Positions 16,469 to 24,804 are shown, numbered from the stretch's first letter. The stretch: DNA of 35,627 nucleotides from Sphingomonadales bacterium (GCA_014763545.1 JACXVD010000043.1:1-35627); one strand, 5' to 3'. A program made the numbers and translations. Notes: a model not told the origin generated them from the sequence alone.

Positions 16469-17047
16469 ATGCCAGCCGAAGAACTCCAATTCCGAAACCC
16501 GCCACTCCCACGCATTGCGCTGGATGGCAGGCAGGTCGAAAACGACTGGAACATCCTGTCGCTCGAGGCGGAATTACGGGCGGACGCGGCCCAGATCGTC
16601 AAGCTGGCAATTATGCTGGGCGGCGTTGATCCAATCGGTGCCATCGATGCAGCTGGCGCAGTTTTCAAGGTCGGTTCGCAGATCGCATGGTCGGCGGGCG
16701 ACGCGGCTCCGCTCAGTCAGGGCCGCATCGCGTCTCGCCGCCTCGAACTCGACCAGGGCGCGCCGACATTCCATGTTGATGCACGTGGCGATGCCGGCTT
16801 CCCGGAAAGCGACGGAACCACGCTGAAGGTTACCTATGGCATTTCACTGGTGAGTGCCGGCCTCTCCGACCCGGCACACACGAACTGGATCGAATGTGCC
16901 GGCCATACCAAGCTGGTCCCGGGCAATCGGGTCGAACTCGCCAACGTCGGCGACAGGTGGAACGGCCCACACACGATCGTCGCCGCGCATCATCGGCTGT
17001 CGGGTGATGGCTGGACGTGCCGCGTCGAACTGGGCGAGCGACTTTAG
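16469..17047 (+). CDS. Small protein resembling phage baseplate-hub / late control gpD (VgrG-like) proteins
   Basis: The 192-residue protein opens with PPLPRIALDG, like the start of gpD-type hub proteins (P-x-x-x-I-x-x-D-G). The middle FKVGSQIAWSAGD with the SQGRIASRRLELDQG stretch resembles the 'G-x-I' strand repeats of the family. The end KLVPGNRVELANVGDRWNGP with HTIVAAHHRLSGDGW resembles the C-terminal hub segment (G-x-x-V-x-L-x-x-V-G, F/W-x-G, V-x-x-x-x-H). Full gpD proteins are about 330-350 residues, so the centre is compressed. No tail, baseplate or lysis genes are nearby. GC is lower than the flanks (58% in two 60-base lines counted by hand). No ribosome site is evident at ATG 16469. 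I base this on pattern memory; the assignment is moderate. Confidence 0.5.
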   Translation: MPAEELQFRNPPLPRIALDGRQVENDWNILSLEAELRADAAQIVKLAIMLGGVDPIGAIDAAGAVFKVGSQIAWSAGDAAPLSQGRIASRRLELDQGAPTFHVDARGDAGFPESDGTTLKVTYGISLVSAGLSDPAHTNWIECAGHTKLVPGNRVELANVGDRWNGPHTIVAAHHRLSGDGWTCRVELGERL

Positions 17048-17050
17048 CTG

Positions 17051-17944
17051 TTAGCGGCCGTCCGGCGCGATGCCACCCTTGCGATATTCCGACCAGGTCG
17101 CATCGATCAGGGCATCTCCGGATGCAGTTGCAGGCAGCTTGTAGAGCGCGGTAAGATAAGACCAGTCGTAGGGGGACAGCCCATCAGGGGCAGATCCGTC
17201 CTTGTTGAACAACGTCAGGATCGTCGGCGGCCCAGCGGGATCGCCCTCCGACAGGTCGAGGACTGAAGCAAAGCTGCGCATCGAAGCGTAGTCGGCCAGC
17301 TGCTGCAAGGTCTTGCCGGGCACGAAGGCGGTGTCGAACAGGACGATCGACCCCTCCATATCTACGCGCACCTGGTCGGCGATGTTACTGGCACTGAATT
17401 GCTTGTTGATTACGACTTCCCGACCGGCAATGACCGCGCTGGCAAATTCCTTGCCGTTCGCACCCTTGACCATGGTCGCATGCCATGCCTGCACTGCGCC
17501 GTTGCCCTTGAGGATGCGTTCATACTGGTAGTCCAGCATAGTGCTGAAGAGCCACGGCTGTTCCTTGCGCAGCTTCACAACTTCAGCCTTGCTGTCCTTG
17601 ACGAAGCCGATCAGCGTGTTGACCTGGCAGCCGTCGCCACCGACCGGGATATCCAGCGCACGGGCATTCGCCTCGACCCGGGTGATGATGACTTGGGCAT
17701 ATTCGGGCGCCATGCCGAAGACGCCCACACAGACCTGTGCATATTGGCGCGAGAGCGGTTTGCCGGTGCGAGGGCGCTGGGTGATCGTACGAGTGACCTG
17801 GTTTACAACCGGCTGTTCCTCATCGAGCACGCCGCTGACCACGATTTCGCCCGGCGTGTCGGCTTTTTCCTGAGCAACCGCCTGCATCGGTGGAAGCGCG
17901 ATTGCAGCGGTAGCGGCCAATAGCAGGCAAAATTTGCGGGTCAT
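17051..17944 (-). CDS. Secreted protein of unknown function
   Basis: I do not recognise a characterised family. The 297-residue product has a clear Sec signal peptide (MTRKFCLLLAATAAIALPP, cleavage near AVA-Q at 24-25), so it is exported. The mature part starts with an acidic linker and an EIVVSGVLDEEQPVV segment, then has two cysteines (C72 and C106) that may form a disulfide, and no further membrane segment. GAGGA lies close before ATG 17944, favouring it over an upstream in-frame start at 17992. It converges on the baseplate-hub-like gene with a three-base gap. GC is low for the window (53% and 57% in two hand-counted lines), suggesting a different history from the flanking housekeeping genes. 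Confidence 0.8.
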   Translation of the reverse strand: MTRKFCLLLAATAAIALPPMQAVAQEKADTPGEIVVSGVLDEEQPVVNQVTRTITQRPRTGKPLSRQYAQVCVGVFGMAPEYAQVIITRVEANARALDIPVGGDGCQVNTLIGFVKDSKAEVVKLRKEQPWLFSTMLDYQYERILKGNGAVQAWHATMVKGANGKEFASAVIAGREVVINKQFSASNIADQVRVDMEGSIVLFDTAFVPGKTLQQLADYASMRSFASVLDLSEGDPAGPPTILTLFNKDGSAPDGLSPYDWSYLTALYKLPATASGDALIDATWSEYRKGGIAPDGR

Positions 17945-18114
17945 GTTGTCCTCGGTCCAGTCCAGGTGCGCTCGTGTCGATTTTTCCGTCACTTAGCCAT
18001 AGTTTTCTGATCGGCGGTTGATAAGGATCGGCAAACGGCTTGGGCGATCTTGCCAGCGGCATCACGCGCCCTACACTCCCGAATCGCAAGCGAAAGGAGC
18101 CAGCCCCGGCTGAT

Positions 18115-19137
18115 ATGGCCCGCAAACCTGCCCGCGCCGACACGGCGAACGAACCCTTCCCCGCGCGCAGCCCCGGCCGCGCCAAGGTCGAACTGGAATT
18201 CGAGGACCAGTCGCTGCTGGGCCCGCTTTTCGGCCAGTTCGATGCCAATCTGGTCCAGGTGGAAAACCGGCTCGGCGTATTCATCGCTGCGCGCGGCAAT
18301 CGCATCCAGATCGAAGGCACCGACGATGCGGTTGCCCGCGCACGCGATGTGCTCACCTCGATGTACGACCGCCTGGCCACCGGGCAGGATCTCGACGCCG
18401 GCGCGGTGGAATCGCTGATCATGATGTCGAACGAGCCGACGCTGGAAGGGATCATTACCGGCACCGCCGATGCCCCGCCGGTGATGATCCGCACGCGGCG
18501 CAAGACCATCGTCCCGCGCAGCGCCGGGCAGATTCCCTACATGCGCCAGCTGGCCGCGAACGACATCATCTTCGCACTCGGCCCGGCAGGCACCGGCAAG
18601 ACCTATCTCGCGGTCGCGCAGGCGGTCAGCCAGCTGATCACCGGCAGCGTCCAGCGCCTGATCCTCAGCCGCCCGGCGGTGGAAGCGGGCGAGAAGCTGG
18701 GCTTCCTGCCCGGCGACATGAAGGAGAAGGTCGATCCCTATCTCCGCCCGCTCTACGACGCGCTGTACGACTGCATGCCGCCCGAACAGGTCGAGCGCCA
18801 CATCGCCAGCGGCGTGATCGAGGTCGCCCCGATCGCCTTCATGCGCGGGCGCACGCTGGCCGACAGCTTCATCATTCTCGACGAAGCGCAGAACACCACG
18901 CGCGAACAGATGAAGATGTTCCTCACCCGCTTCGGCCAGAACAGCCGCATGGTGGTGTGCGGCGACCCGCGCCAAGTCGATATCCCGGGCGGCGACCGCA
19001 TGAGCGGGCTGGCCGATGCGGTGGAAAAGCTGGAAGGTGTCGAAGGCATCGCGGTCAGCCGCTTCACCGCCGCCGATGTGGTGCGCCACCCGATCGTGGG
19101 CCGCATCGTCGAGGCATACGAAGGACCGGCTGAATAG
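18115..19137 (+). CDS. phoH: PhoH family ATPase (YbeZ type)
   Basis: This 340-residue protein has an N-terminal KH-like segment (about 35-85) and a PhoH ATPase domain with Walker A GPAGTGKT (156-163) and Walker B LDEAQN (255-260). By family it is an RNA-associated ATPase/helicase that works with the endoribonuclease YbeY. ATG 18115 is the best start, but the good-looking GGAG lies 16 bases upstream, so initiation may be weak or the true start different. ybeY starts 28 bases after its stop and corC follows, the common ybeZ-ybeY-ybeX order. Confidence 0.92.
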   Translation: MARKPARADTANEPFPARSPGRAKVELEFEDQSLLGPLFGQFDANLVQVENRLGVFIAARGNRIQIEGTDDAVARARDVLTSMYDRLATGQDLDAGAVESLIMMSNEPTLEGIITGTADAPPVMIRTRRKTIVPRSAGQIPYMRQLAANDIIFALGPAGTGKTYLAVAQAVSQLITGSVQRLILSRPAVEAGEKLGFLPGDMKEKVDPYLRPLYDALYDCMPPEQVERHIASGVIEVAPIAFMRGRTLADSFIILDEAQNTTREQMKMFLTRFGQNSRMVVCGDPRQVDIPGGDRMSGLADAVEKLEGVEGIAVSRFTAADVVRHPIVGRIVEAYEGPAE

Positions 19138-19165
19138 GCTGGCAGCACCTGCTAGGGTGTCCGCG

Positions 19166-19654
19166 ATGGAACTCGAGATCGATATCGAAGACTGGCCCGA
19201 TGGCGCGTGGGTACAGCTTGCCGAACAGGCGGCAGCGGCGGCGGCCTATGTCGAGCCCGCGCTCGCCAACCCGCGATTGTCGGCCAGTGTGTTGTTCACC
19301 ACCGACGCGGAGGTGCATGTCCTCAACCGCGAATGGCGCCAGCGTGACAGGCCGACCAACGTCCTGTCCTTCCCCATGTTGGAGCGCAAGGACCTGCTTG
19401 CCCTCGCGCCGGACGGGCCGCCCGAGCTGCTCGGCGACATCGCCCTCGCGCACGAAACCTGCGCCCGCGAGGCCGCCGAAAAGGGCGTATCGCTGGCGGA
19501 TCACGCCACCCATCTGCTGGTCCACGGCCTGCTGCACCTTGCCGGTCACGATCATGTCGACAGCGACGAACAGGCCGCCGCAATGGAAGCGCTGGAGATA
19601 AAGGCGCTTGCGAAAATCGGCATTGCAGACCCATATGGAGATCGCGAGCCCTAG
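19166..19654 (+). CDS. ybeY: Endoribonuclease YbeY (rRNA maturation)
   Basis: YbeY is a zinc-dependent single-strand endoribonuclease involved in 16S rRNA 3' end maturation and ribosome quality control. The 162-residue protein has the conserved NVLSFP (65-70) and the zinc motif HGLLHLAGHDH (H120, H124, H130), followed by the acidic DSDE. ATG 19166 has AGGG eight bases upstream. It sits between phoH and corC as in most bacteria. Confidence 0.94.
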   Translation: MELEIDIEDWPDGAWVQLAEQAAAAAAYVEPALANPRLSASVLFTTDAEVHVLNREWRQRDRPTNVLSFPMLERKDLLALAPDGPPELLGDIALAHETCAREAAEKGVSLADHATHLLVHGLLHLAGHDHVDSDEQAAAMEALEIKALAKIGIADPYGDREP

Positions 19655-19684
19655 CGGCCCGCCTTAAGGAGCACGACAGGGGCC

Positions 19685-20605
19685 ATGCCCGATACCGATT
19701 CCCAGCCGGGAGACGCGGACAGTAGCCGCGGGCTCTGGCTCGCGATCCGCAAATTCTTCGATGGTGATGCCGACGACAAGTCGCTGCGCGCCCAGCTCGA
19801 AGACGCGATAGACGAGCACGAGGAAGGCAGCGCAGGCGAGAGCGGCGCGGCGAGCGATGGCGACCTCTCCCCGGTCGAGCGCCAGATGCTGCGCAACCTG
19901 CTGCATTTCAGCGAACACGATGCCGACGATGTGGCGATCCCGCGCGGCGAGATCATCGGCATTGCCTCCGAAGCGAGCTGGGAGGAACTGGTCGCCGCCT
20001 TTGCCGAACACGGCCATTCGCGCGTGCCGGTCTATCGCGAGACGCTCGACGAGGTCATCGGGATGGTCCACATCAAGGACGTCTTCCCCTTCCTCGCCAC
20101 CGGCAAGAAACCGCCGCGCCGCTGGACCAAGCTGATGCGCCAGCCGCTGTTCGTGCCGCAAACCCGCAGCGCGATCGACGTGCTGGCGGACATGCGCGCC
20201 AAACGCACCCACCTGGCCGTGGTGCTCGACGAATATTCGGGCGTGGACGGGATCATCACTATCGAAGATCTGGTCGAGGAAATCGTCGGCGATATCGAGG
20301 ATGAGCACGACGATGCGCCCGAAGAAATGATGGTGCCGCTGGGCGACGGGATCTGGGATGCCGATGCCCGGGTCGAGCTGGACGATGTGGCCGAACGGAT
20401 CGACCCGCGCCTGGCCGAAGTCGAAGAGGCGGTCGATACGCTGGGTGGCCTGACCTTCATCCTGGCCGAACAGGTTCCGCCGGTCGGAACGATCCTGCGC
20501 CACCCCAGCGGCTGGCAGATCGAGGTGACCGCCGGCGACGAAACCCACGTCACCCGACTGCGACTTCACCCGCCGGAAAGCGCCGAGACGGCCCGCGAAG
20601 AATAA
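19685..20605 (+). CDS. corC: CorC/YbeX family CBS-domain protein
   Basis: This soluble 306-residue protein has a tandem CBS pair (about 83-205, with SRVPVYRETLDEVIGMVHIK and the HLAVVLDEYSGVDGIITIED core). A C-terminal CorC_HlyC domain (about 222-300) ends at VTRLRLHP. There is no DUF21 membrane domain. Members are linked to Mg2+/Co2+ efflux and, as YbeX, to ribosome metabolism together with ybeY. The apolipoprotein N-acyltransferase gene (lnt) that often follows in this neighbourhood is absent here; a LysR gene comes next. AAGGAG lies 15 bases before the ATG and GGGG nearer, so the start is reasonable but not certain. Confidence 0.9.
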   Translation: MPDTDSQPGDADSSRGLWLAIRKFFDGDADDKSLRAQLEDAIDEHEEGSAGESGAASDGDLSPVERQMLRNLLHFSEHDADDVAIPRGEIIGIASEASWEELVAAFAEHGHSRVPVYRETLDEVIGMVHIKDVFPFLATGKKPPRRWTKLMRQPLFVPQTRSAIDVLADMRAKRTHLAVVLDEYSGVDGIITIEDLVEEIVGDIEDEHDDAPEEMMVPLGDGIWDADARVELDDVAERIDPRLAEVEEAVDTLGGLTFILAEQVPPVGTILRHPSGWQIEVTAGDETHVTRLRLHPPESAETAREE

Positions 20606-20621
20606 CGCAAGGCACAGAATC

Positions 20622-20637
20622 TTTCGCAACTGCGAAA
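20622..20637. promoter_or_regulatory. Probable LysR operator dyad
   Basis: TTTCGCAACTGCGAAA is a perfect dyad with 7-base arms and a 2-base centre, 41 bases upstream of the LysR-type regulator start. It contains the T-N11-A arrangement expected of LysR-type recognition sites (T20623 to A20635). A CATAAT hexamer at 20665-20670 could be the -10 box. Autoregulation is inferred from position only. Confidence 0.55.
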
Positions 20638-20678
20638 TAGTCTCTCGACAGCGGCTGCATCTGCCATAATCTGCCCCG

Positions 20679-21563
20679 ATGCCGATCCGTCGCCTCCCTC
20701 CCCTGCGTTCGCTCGAAGCGTTCATGCGCGTGGTGCGGCTGGGATCGGCGCGGGCGGCAGCGACCGAGCTTGGCCTGAGCCCGTCGGCGCTGTCGCGGCG
20801 AATCGCCAATCTGGAAGATTTCGTCGGCAAGAAGCTGTTCACCCGCGCGCACCAGTCGATGCAGCTGACCGACGAAGGCAACGGTTTTTACGATTCGGTC
20901 GCGCCGCATTTCGATGCGCTGGCGGCGGCGGTGGAAGGCCAGTCGGAAAACCTCAGCCTGTTGCGCCTCCATCTGGGCGTGCTGCCGTTGTTCGGCGGGC
21001 AGCGGCTGTTCCCGCGGCTGCGCGAACTGCGCGCACTGCATCCGCGCCTGCATATCGACATCGACACCGGCCCCCACCTGCTCGACCGGGTGGGCGACAC
21101 GCTCGATGCTGCGATCGTTCTGATGCGCGAACCGGACGAGAGCCTGCATGCGGTGCGGCTCGATCACAATCGGGTCCACGCAATTTGCAGCAAGGAACTG
21201 GCCGCCGAACTCGGGCCTGTACCCGACCGTGCAAAGCTCGCCGCGCAGACCTTCCTCGTCCATATCGAACTGCCCGACAGTTTCACCGCATGGAAAGAGG
21301 CGATGGGCCTGCAGGGGCTCGACCCGGCAGCCATCGATCATTTCGATTCGGGCCAGTTGATCCTCGAAGCCGCCGCGCAGGGCCTTGGCATCGCGATCAT
21401 GCATGACGATCACTTCCGCCGCTCGCACGATCCGCGCCTGGCCCGGCTCTACGATATCGAGGTGGAAAGCCCCTACAGCTACTGGTTCGTCTGCCGCCCG
21501 CGCGCGCTGGAGCAGCGACCGGTGCGACTGTTCCACGAATGGCTGGTCAATGCCGGGCTGTAA
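20679..21563 (+). CDS. LysR-family transcriptional regulator
   Basis: This 294-residue protein has an N-terminal winged helix-turn-helix (RRLPPLRSLEAFMRVVRLGS, then SPSALSRRIANLEDFVGKKLF, about 5-60) and a periplasmic-binding-protein-like effector domain (about 95-290). The opening RRLPPL resembles the GcvA-like subgroup. The inducer and target are unknown. It stands alone between corC and an EcsC-family gene on the same strand, so no divergent target gene is evident. The dyad upstream suggests autoregulation. Confidence 0.9.
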   Translation: MPIRRLPPLRSLEAFMRVVRLGSARAAATELGLSPSALSRRIANLEDFVGKKLFTRAHQSMQLTDEGNGFYDSVAPHFDALAAAVEGQSENLSLLRLHLGVLPLFGGQRLFPRLRELRALHPRLHIDIDTGPHLLDRVGDTLDAAIVLMREPDESLHAVRLDHNRVHAICSKELAAELGPVPDRAKLAAQTFLVHIELPDSFTAWKEAMGLQGLDPAAIDHFDSGQLILEAAAQGLGIAIMHDDHFRRSHDPRLARLYDIEVESPYSYWFVCRPRALEQRPVRLFHEWLVNAGL

Positions 21564-21652
21564 GCTGCGGTAACAAGGCACCCTGATCCGCCCCCGGAAC
21601 GCAATGCCCCGCTCGCCCGTTGAAGGGCCGACAGGAAAACGGGGATGGAACG

Positions 21653-22387
21653 ATGACACCGCAGCAGGAACAATCGAAATTTCGCTCCGCCAAGCCGAGC
21701 AAGCTCGGTCGCGGGATCGAGCGACTGACCAACCCCTTCGGCAAGGCGATGGCCAGCGTCGTGCCGGATGCATTGGTGGAAGGATTGCTCAAGGCGATCG
21801 ACAAGGCGGCGGGCCTGCCCGCGCTGGTGCGTTTCGATCACGATATGGCCGATCTGGCCGCCTGTCGCGCTGCCGCCCGCAAGGTCGAGCGCGCGGCCAA
21901 GGCGATCAATGGCGCAACCGGCGCCGCATCGGGTTTCGGCGGGGCGATCTCGATGGGGCTGGACATCCCGGCCACCTTCGCAATCGCGCTCCGCAATATC
22001 CGCGATACGGGCCGTGCCTATGGCTACGATGGCGCAGGCGAGGCGGAGGCGCTGTTCCGCCTGCAGATCCTCGAACTCGCCTCGCTGGCCGATCCCGAAC
22101 AACGCGCGGAGCGGATTGCCGCGCTGGACGCTGCCATCGCGCCCGATGGGTCGCTCCGCCCGCTGCCCGAAAACGGCGCGCCGCTGGTCGACGCAGCGGT
22201 CGAGAGGATTTCGCGCGCCATCGCGCTCAAATCCTTCCGCTCGAAAGCGGGGATGATCGTGCCGGTGGTCGGCTCGGCAATCGGCGCCGTGGTCAACGCC
22301 GCGTTCCAGGACGATGTCGCCGCCGCGGCGCGCTTCGCCTACCAGCAGCGGCGGCTGGTAGCCGGGGCCGAGACCCCGGCCGCCTGA
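21653..22387 (+). CDS. EcsC-family protein
   Basis: This 244-residue protein has the EcsC hallmark SGFGGAISMGLDIPATFAIA at 93-112, and then RAYGYDGAGEAEALFRLQIL. A hydrophobic glycine-rich segment near the C-terminus (GMIVPVVGSAIGAVVNAAF) follows, as in the family. EcsC was named from the Bacillus ecs transporter operon, but its molecular role is not established, and no ABC transporter genes are present here. ATG 21653 has GGGGA eight bases upstream; an in-frame start at 21620 is less likely. It converges on the cyclophilin gene with only three bases between stops and no visible terminator. Confidence 0.82.
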   Translation: MTPQQEQSKFRSAKPSKLGRGIERLTNPFGKAMASVVPDALVEGLLKAIDKAAGLPALVRFDHDMADLAACRAAARKVERAAKAINGATGAASGFGGAISMGLDIPATFAIALRNIRDTGRAYGYDGAGEAEALFRLQILELASLADPEQRAERIAALDAAIAPDGSLRPLPENGAPLVDAAVERISRAIALKSFRSKAGMIVPVVGSAIGAVVNAAFQDDVAAAARFAYQQRRLVAGAETPAA

Positions 22388-22390
22388 TCC

Positions 22391-22855
22391 TTACGCAACG
22401 GTCGCCTTGACGATCGTGCCCGGCTCGCGCGGGGGTTCGCCCTTGGGCAGTGCGTCGACCAGTTCCATCCCGCTCTCGACTTCGCCCCACACGGTGTATT
22501 GCTTGTCGAGGAAGCTCGCATCGTCGAAGCAGATGAAGAACTGGCTGTTCGCGCTGTGCGGATAGCTGGTGCGCGCCATCGAGCACACGCCGCGCGTGTG
22601 CGAATGGTTGTTGAATTCCGCCTGCAGGTCGGGCTTGTCGCTGCCGCCGGTGCCGGTGCCGTGCGGGCAGCCGGTCTGCGCCATGAAGCCGGGGATCACG
22701 CGATGGAACTTGACGCCGTCGTAGAAACCTTCCTTCGCCAGCTCGGTAATCCGCGCCACATGGCCGGGGGCGATGTCGGGCAGCAGCTTGATCACCACAT
22801 CGCCGGTCTTGCCGTCGCCGGCATCGATGGTGAGGGTCAGTTTTTCGTCGGCCAT
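22391..22855 (-). CDS. ppiB: Cyclophilin-type peptidyl-prolyl cis-trans isomerase
   Basis: This 154-residue cytoplasmic cyclophilin speeds proline isomerisation during folding. It shows FHRVIPGFMAQTG (50-62, catalytic Arg and Phe), the MARTSYPHSANSQFFI core (93-108) and W123 in TVWGEV, the position linked to cyclosporin binding. There is no signal peptide. ATG 22855 has GGAG eight bases upstream (AAAGGAGATTGCCAG); the in-frame upstream extension to 22900 is unlikely. It is divergent from mgtE. Confidence 0.93.
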   Translation of the reverse strand: MADEKLTLTIDAGDGKTGDVVIKLLPDIAPGHVARITELAKEGFYDGVKFHRVIPGFMAQTGCPHGTGTGGSDKPDLQAEFNNHSHTRGVCSMARTSYPHSANSQFFICFDDASFLDKQYTVWGEVESGMELVDALPKGEPPREPGTIVKATVA

Positions 22856-22952
22856 CTGGCAATCTCCTTTGTCTCGCGCCGGGATATAGGGGTTTCGCAA
22901 CCAATGTCACCCCGCGCTTGCTTTTGCATGACAGCCCCCTAGACGAGCCAAC

Positions 22953-24401
22953 ATGGCGCAGGATTTCCACGACGACGAACTGGATGTTGCTGCCCCGCCG
23001 GCGGCGGAGGAACCGGGCCGCCCGGACGACCGCGTGGACGATGAACGCCACGACGAGGAAAACCGGCTCAAGCCCGAATATGTCCGCGCCGTGGCCGATG
23101 CGCTGGACGAAGGCGACAACACCCGCGCCTATGATCTGGTCGAGCCGCTGCACCCCGCAGACATCGCCGACTTGCTCGAACTGCTCGAGCGTGACGAACG
23201 GCGCCAGCTGGCCAGCGCGATCACCGATTTGATGAGCGGCGACGTGATCGCCGAACTCAACGATCACGTTCGCGACGACATGATGGAGGCGCTGCCGCCC
23301 GAAGCGGTCGCGACCATCGCCGAACAGCTGGATACCGACGACGCCGTCCAGCTGATCGAAGATCTCGAACCCGAAGACCAGCGCGCGATCCTCGCCGAGC
23401 TGGAACCGGAAGACCGCGCCGCGATAGAAAGCGCGCTGGCCTATCCCGACGAGACCGCCGGGCGCCTGATGAGCCGCGATTTCGTGGCCGTGCCCGAACA
23501 TCTCACCGTCGGCGACCTGATCGATTTCCTGCGCGACCGGGCCGATCTGCCCAACGAATTCTTCGAAGTCTTCGTGGTCGATCCCAAGCACCACCCGGTG
23601 GGCACCTGCCAGCTCAGCTGGATCCTGCGCACCCCGCGCCGCATCCCGCTGGGCGATGTGATGAAGCGCGACCAGACGCTGATCCCGGTCACGATGGACC
23701 AGGAAGAAGTCGCGCTGATGTTCCAGAAATACGCGCTGATCAGCGCCGCAGTGGTGGACGAAAGCGGGCGGCTGGTCGGGCAGATGACGGTGGACGACGT
23801 GGTCCACATCATCTCCGAAGAAGCCGGTGAGGACGTGCTGCTGCTGTCCGGCGCGGGCGACGGCGACATCAACGAGCCGATCCGCGATGCCTATGCCAGC
23901 CGCGTGCGCTGGCTGGTCGCGAACCTCGGCACGGCGCTGGTCGGGTCGAGCATCATCGCCCTGTTCGACGGCGCGATCGAGAAGCTGGTCGCGCTGGCGA
24001 TCCTGATGCCGATCGTCGCCAGTATCGGCGGCAATGCGGGCACGCAGACCATGGCGGTGACGGTGCGCGCGATTGCCACCAACCAGCTGACCCGTTCGAA
24101 CACCGGGCGCATCCTGCTGCGCGAAATGCGCGTTGCGCTGCTCAACGGGGCGACGGTCGCCCTGCTGATCGGCGCAGCGGTGAGCCTGATCTTCACGCCG
24201 TTGCTCGGCCTCGTCATGGCCATGGCGGTGATCGTCAACATCGTCATCGCCGGGCTGGCCGGTGTGCTGGTGCCGGTGATCTTCGAACGGCTCGATCAGG
24301 ACCCGGCGGTCGCCAGTTCGGTGTTCGTGACGATGATCACCGATTCGATGGGTTTCTTCGCCTTCCTCGGCCTCGCGGTGGCCAGCGGACTGGTCGGCTG
24401 A
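22953..24401 (+). CDS. mgtE: Magnesium transporter MgtE
   Basis: This 482-residue protein has the complete MgtE architecture. A charged N-terminal tail is followed by the MgtE_N superhelical domain (about 60-165), then two CBS domains (about 170-290) that sense cytoplasmic Mg2+. A five-helix transmembrane pore (about 315-480) holds the conserved GGNAGTQT at 359-366. It gates Mg2+ (possibly also other divalent) entry across the inner membrane. No M-box leader is visible in the 97 bases between it and ppiB. Its stop is one base from the DUF1489 start, implying coupling. Confidence 0.94.
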   Translation: MAQDFHDDELDVAAPPAAEEPGRPDDRVDDERHDEENRLKPEYVRAVADALDEGDNTRAYDLVEPLHPADIADLLELLERDERRQLASAITDLMSGDVIAELNDHVRDDMMEALPPEAVATIAEQLDTDDAVQLIEDLEPEDQRAILAELEPEDRAAIESALAYPDETAGRLMSRDFVAVPEHLTVGDLIDFLRDRADLPNEFFEVFVVDPKHHPVGTCQLSWILRTPRRIPLGDVMKRDQTLIPVTMDQEEVALMFQKYALISAAVVDESGRLVGQMTVDDVVHIISEEAGEDVLLLSGAGDGDINEPIRDAYASRVRWLVANLGTALVGSSIIALFDGAIEKLVALAILMPIVASIGGNAGTQTMAVTVRAIATNQLTRSNTGRILLREMRVALLNGATVALLIGAAVSLIFTPLLGLVMAMAVIVNIVIAGLAGVLVPVIFERLDQDPAVASSVFVTMITDSMGFFAFLGLAVASGLVG

Positions 24402-24402
24402 G

Positions 24403-24795
24403 ATGCCGCTGAACATCACCAAGATCGCCTATGGCGCGGCGGACCGTGCGGATTTCCGCAGCTGGTTCGACGGGCCGGAGGAAATGCGCCTCACCACGCG
24501 TTACCTGCCCAGGCGGCACGAGGAGATGCAGGGCGGATCGCTCTACTGGATTTTCGAACACGCGCTGGTCGGGCGCAGCCCGATCCGCCGCTTCGAACAG
24601 CGCGAGGACGGGCGCTGGTGGATCGTGCTGGAGCGCAAGCTGATCCCTGTCGTCCCCCGCCCCAAGCGCGCGCACCAAGGCTGGCGCTACCTCAAGCCCG
24701 AAGACGTGCCGCGCGATCTGCAGGAAGGCGAGGATGCAGGCGACCATCTGCCGCCCAGCATGCTCAAGGAACTGGCGAAGCTCGGCCTCGCCTGA
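24403..24795 (+). CDS. DUF1489 family protein
   Basis: This 130-residue soluble protein matches DUF1489, a family known mainly from alphaproteobacteria. It opens MPLNITKIAYGAADRADF, has the aromatic MQGGSLYWIF segment and ends LPPSMLKELAKLGLA. No function is established. Its ATG follows the mgtE TGA after one base, so it is almost certainly co-translated with mgtE. Its stop lies nine bases from the convergent FrnE-like gene. Confidence 0.85.
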   Translation: MPLNITKIAYGAADRADFRSWFDGPEEMRLTTRYLPRRHEEMQGGSLYWIFEHALVGRSPIRRFEQREDGRWWIVLERKLIPVVPRPKRAHQGWRYLKPEDVPRDLQEGEDAGDHLPPSMLKELAKLGLA

Positions 24796-24804
24796 GCGCG
24801 CACC

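Noticed and set aside
22856-22952. Possible Mg2+ riboswitch ahead of mgtE
   Set aside because: The gap is only 97 bases and shows no M-box-like helices or terminator/anti-terminator pair.
22293-24422. 709-codon minus-strand open frame opposite mgtE
   Set aside because: mgtE is unmistakable on the plus strand. The antisense frame has a His/Asp/Gln-rich low-complexity translation and merges with the ppiB region out of frame.
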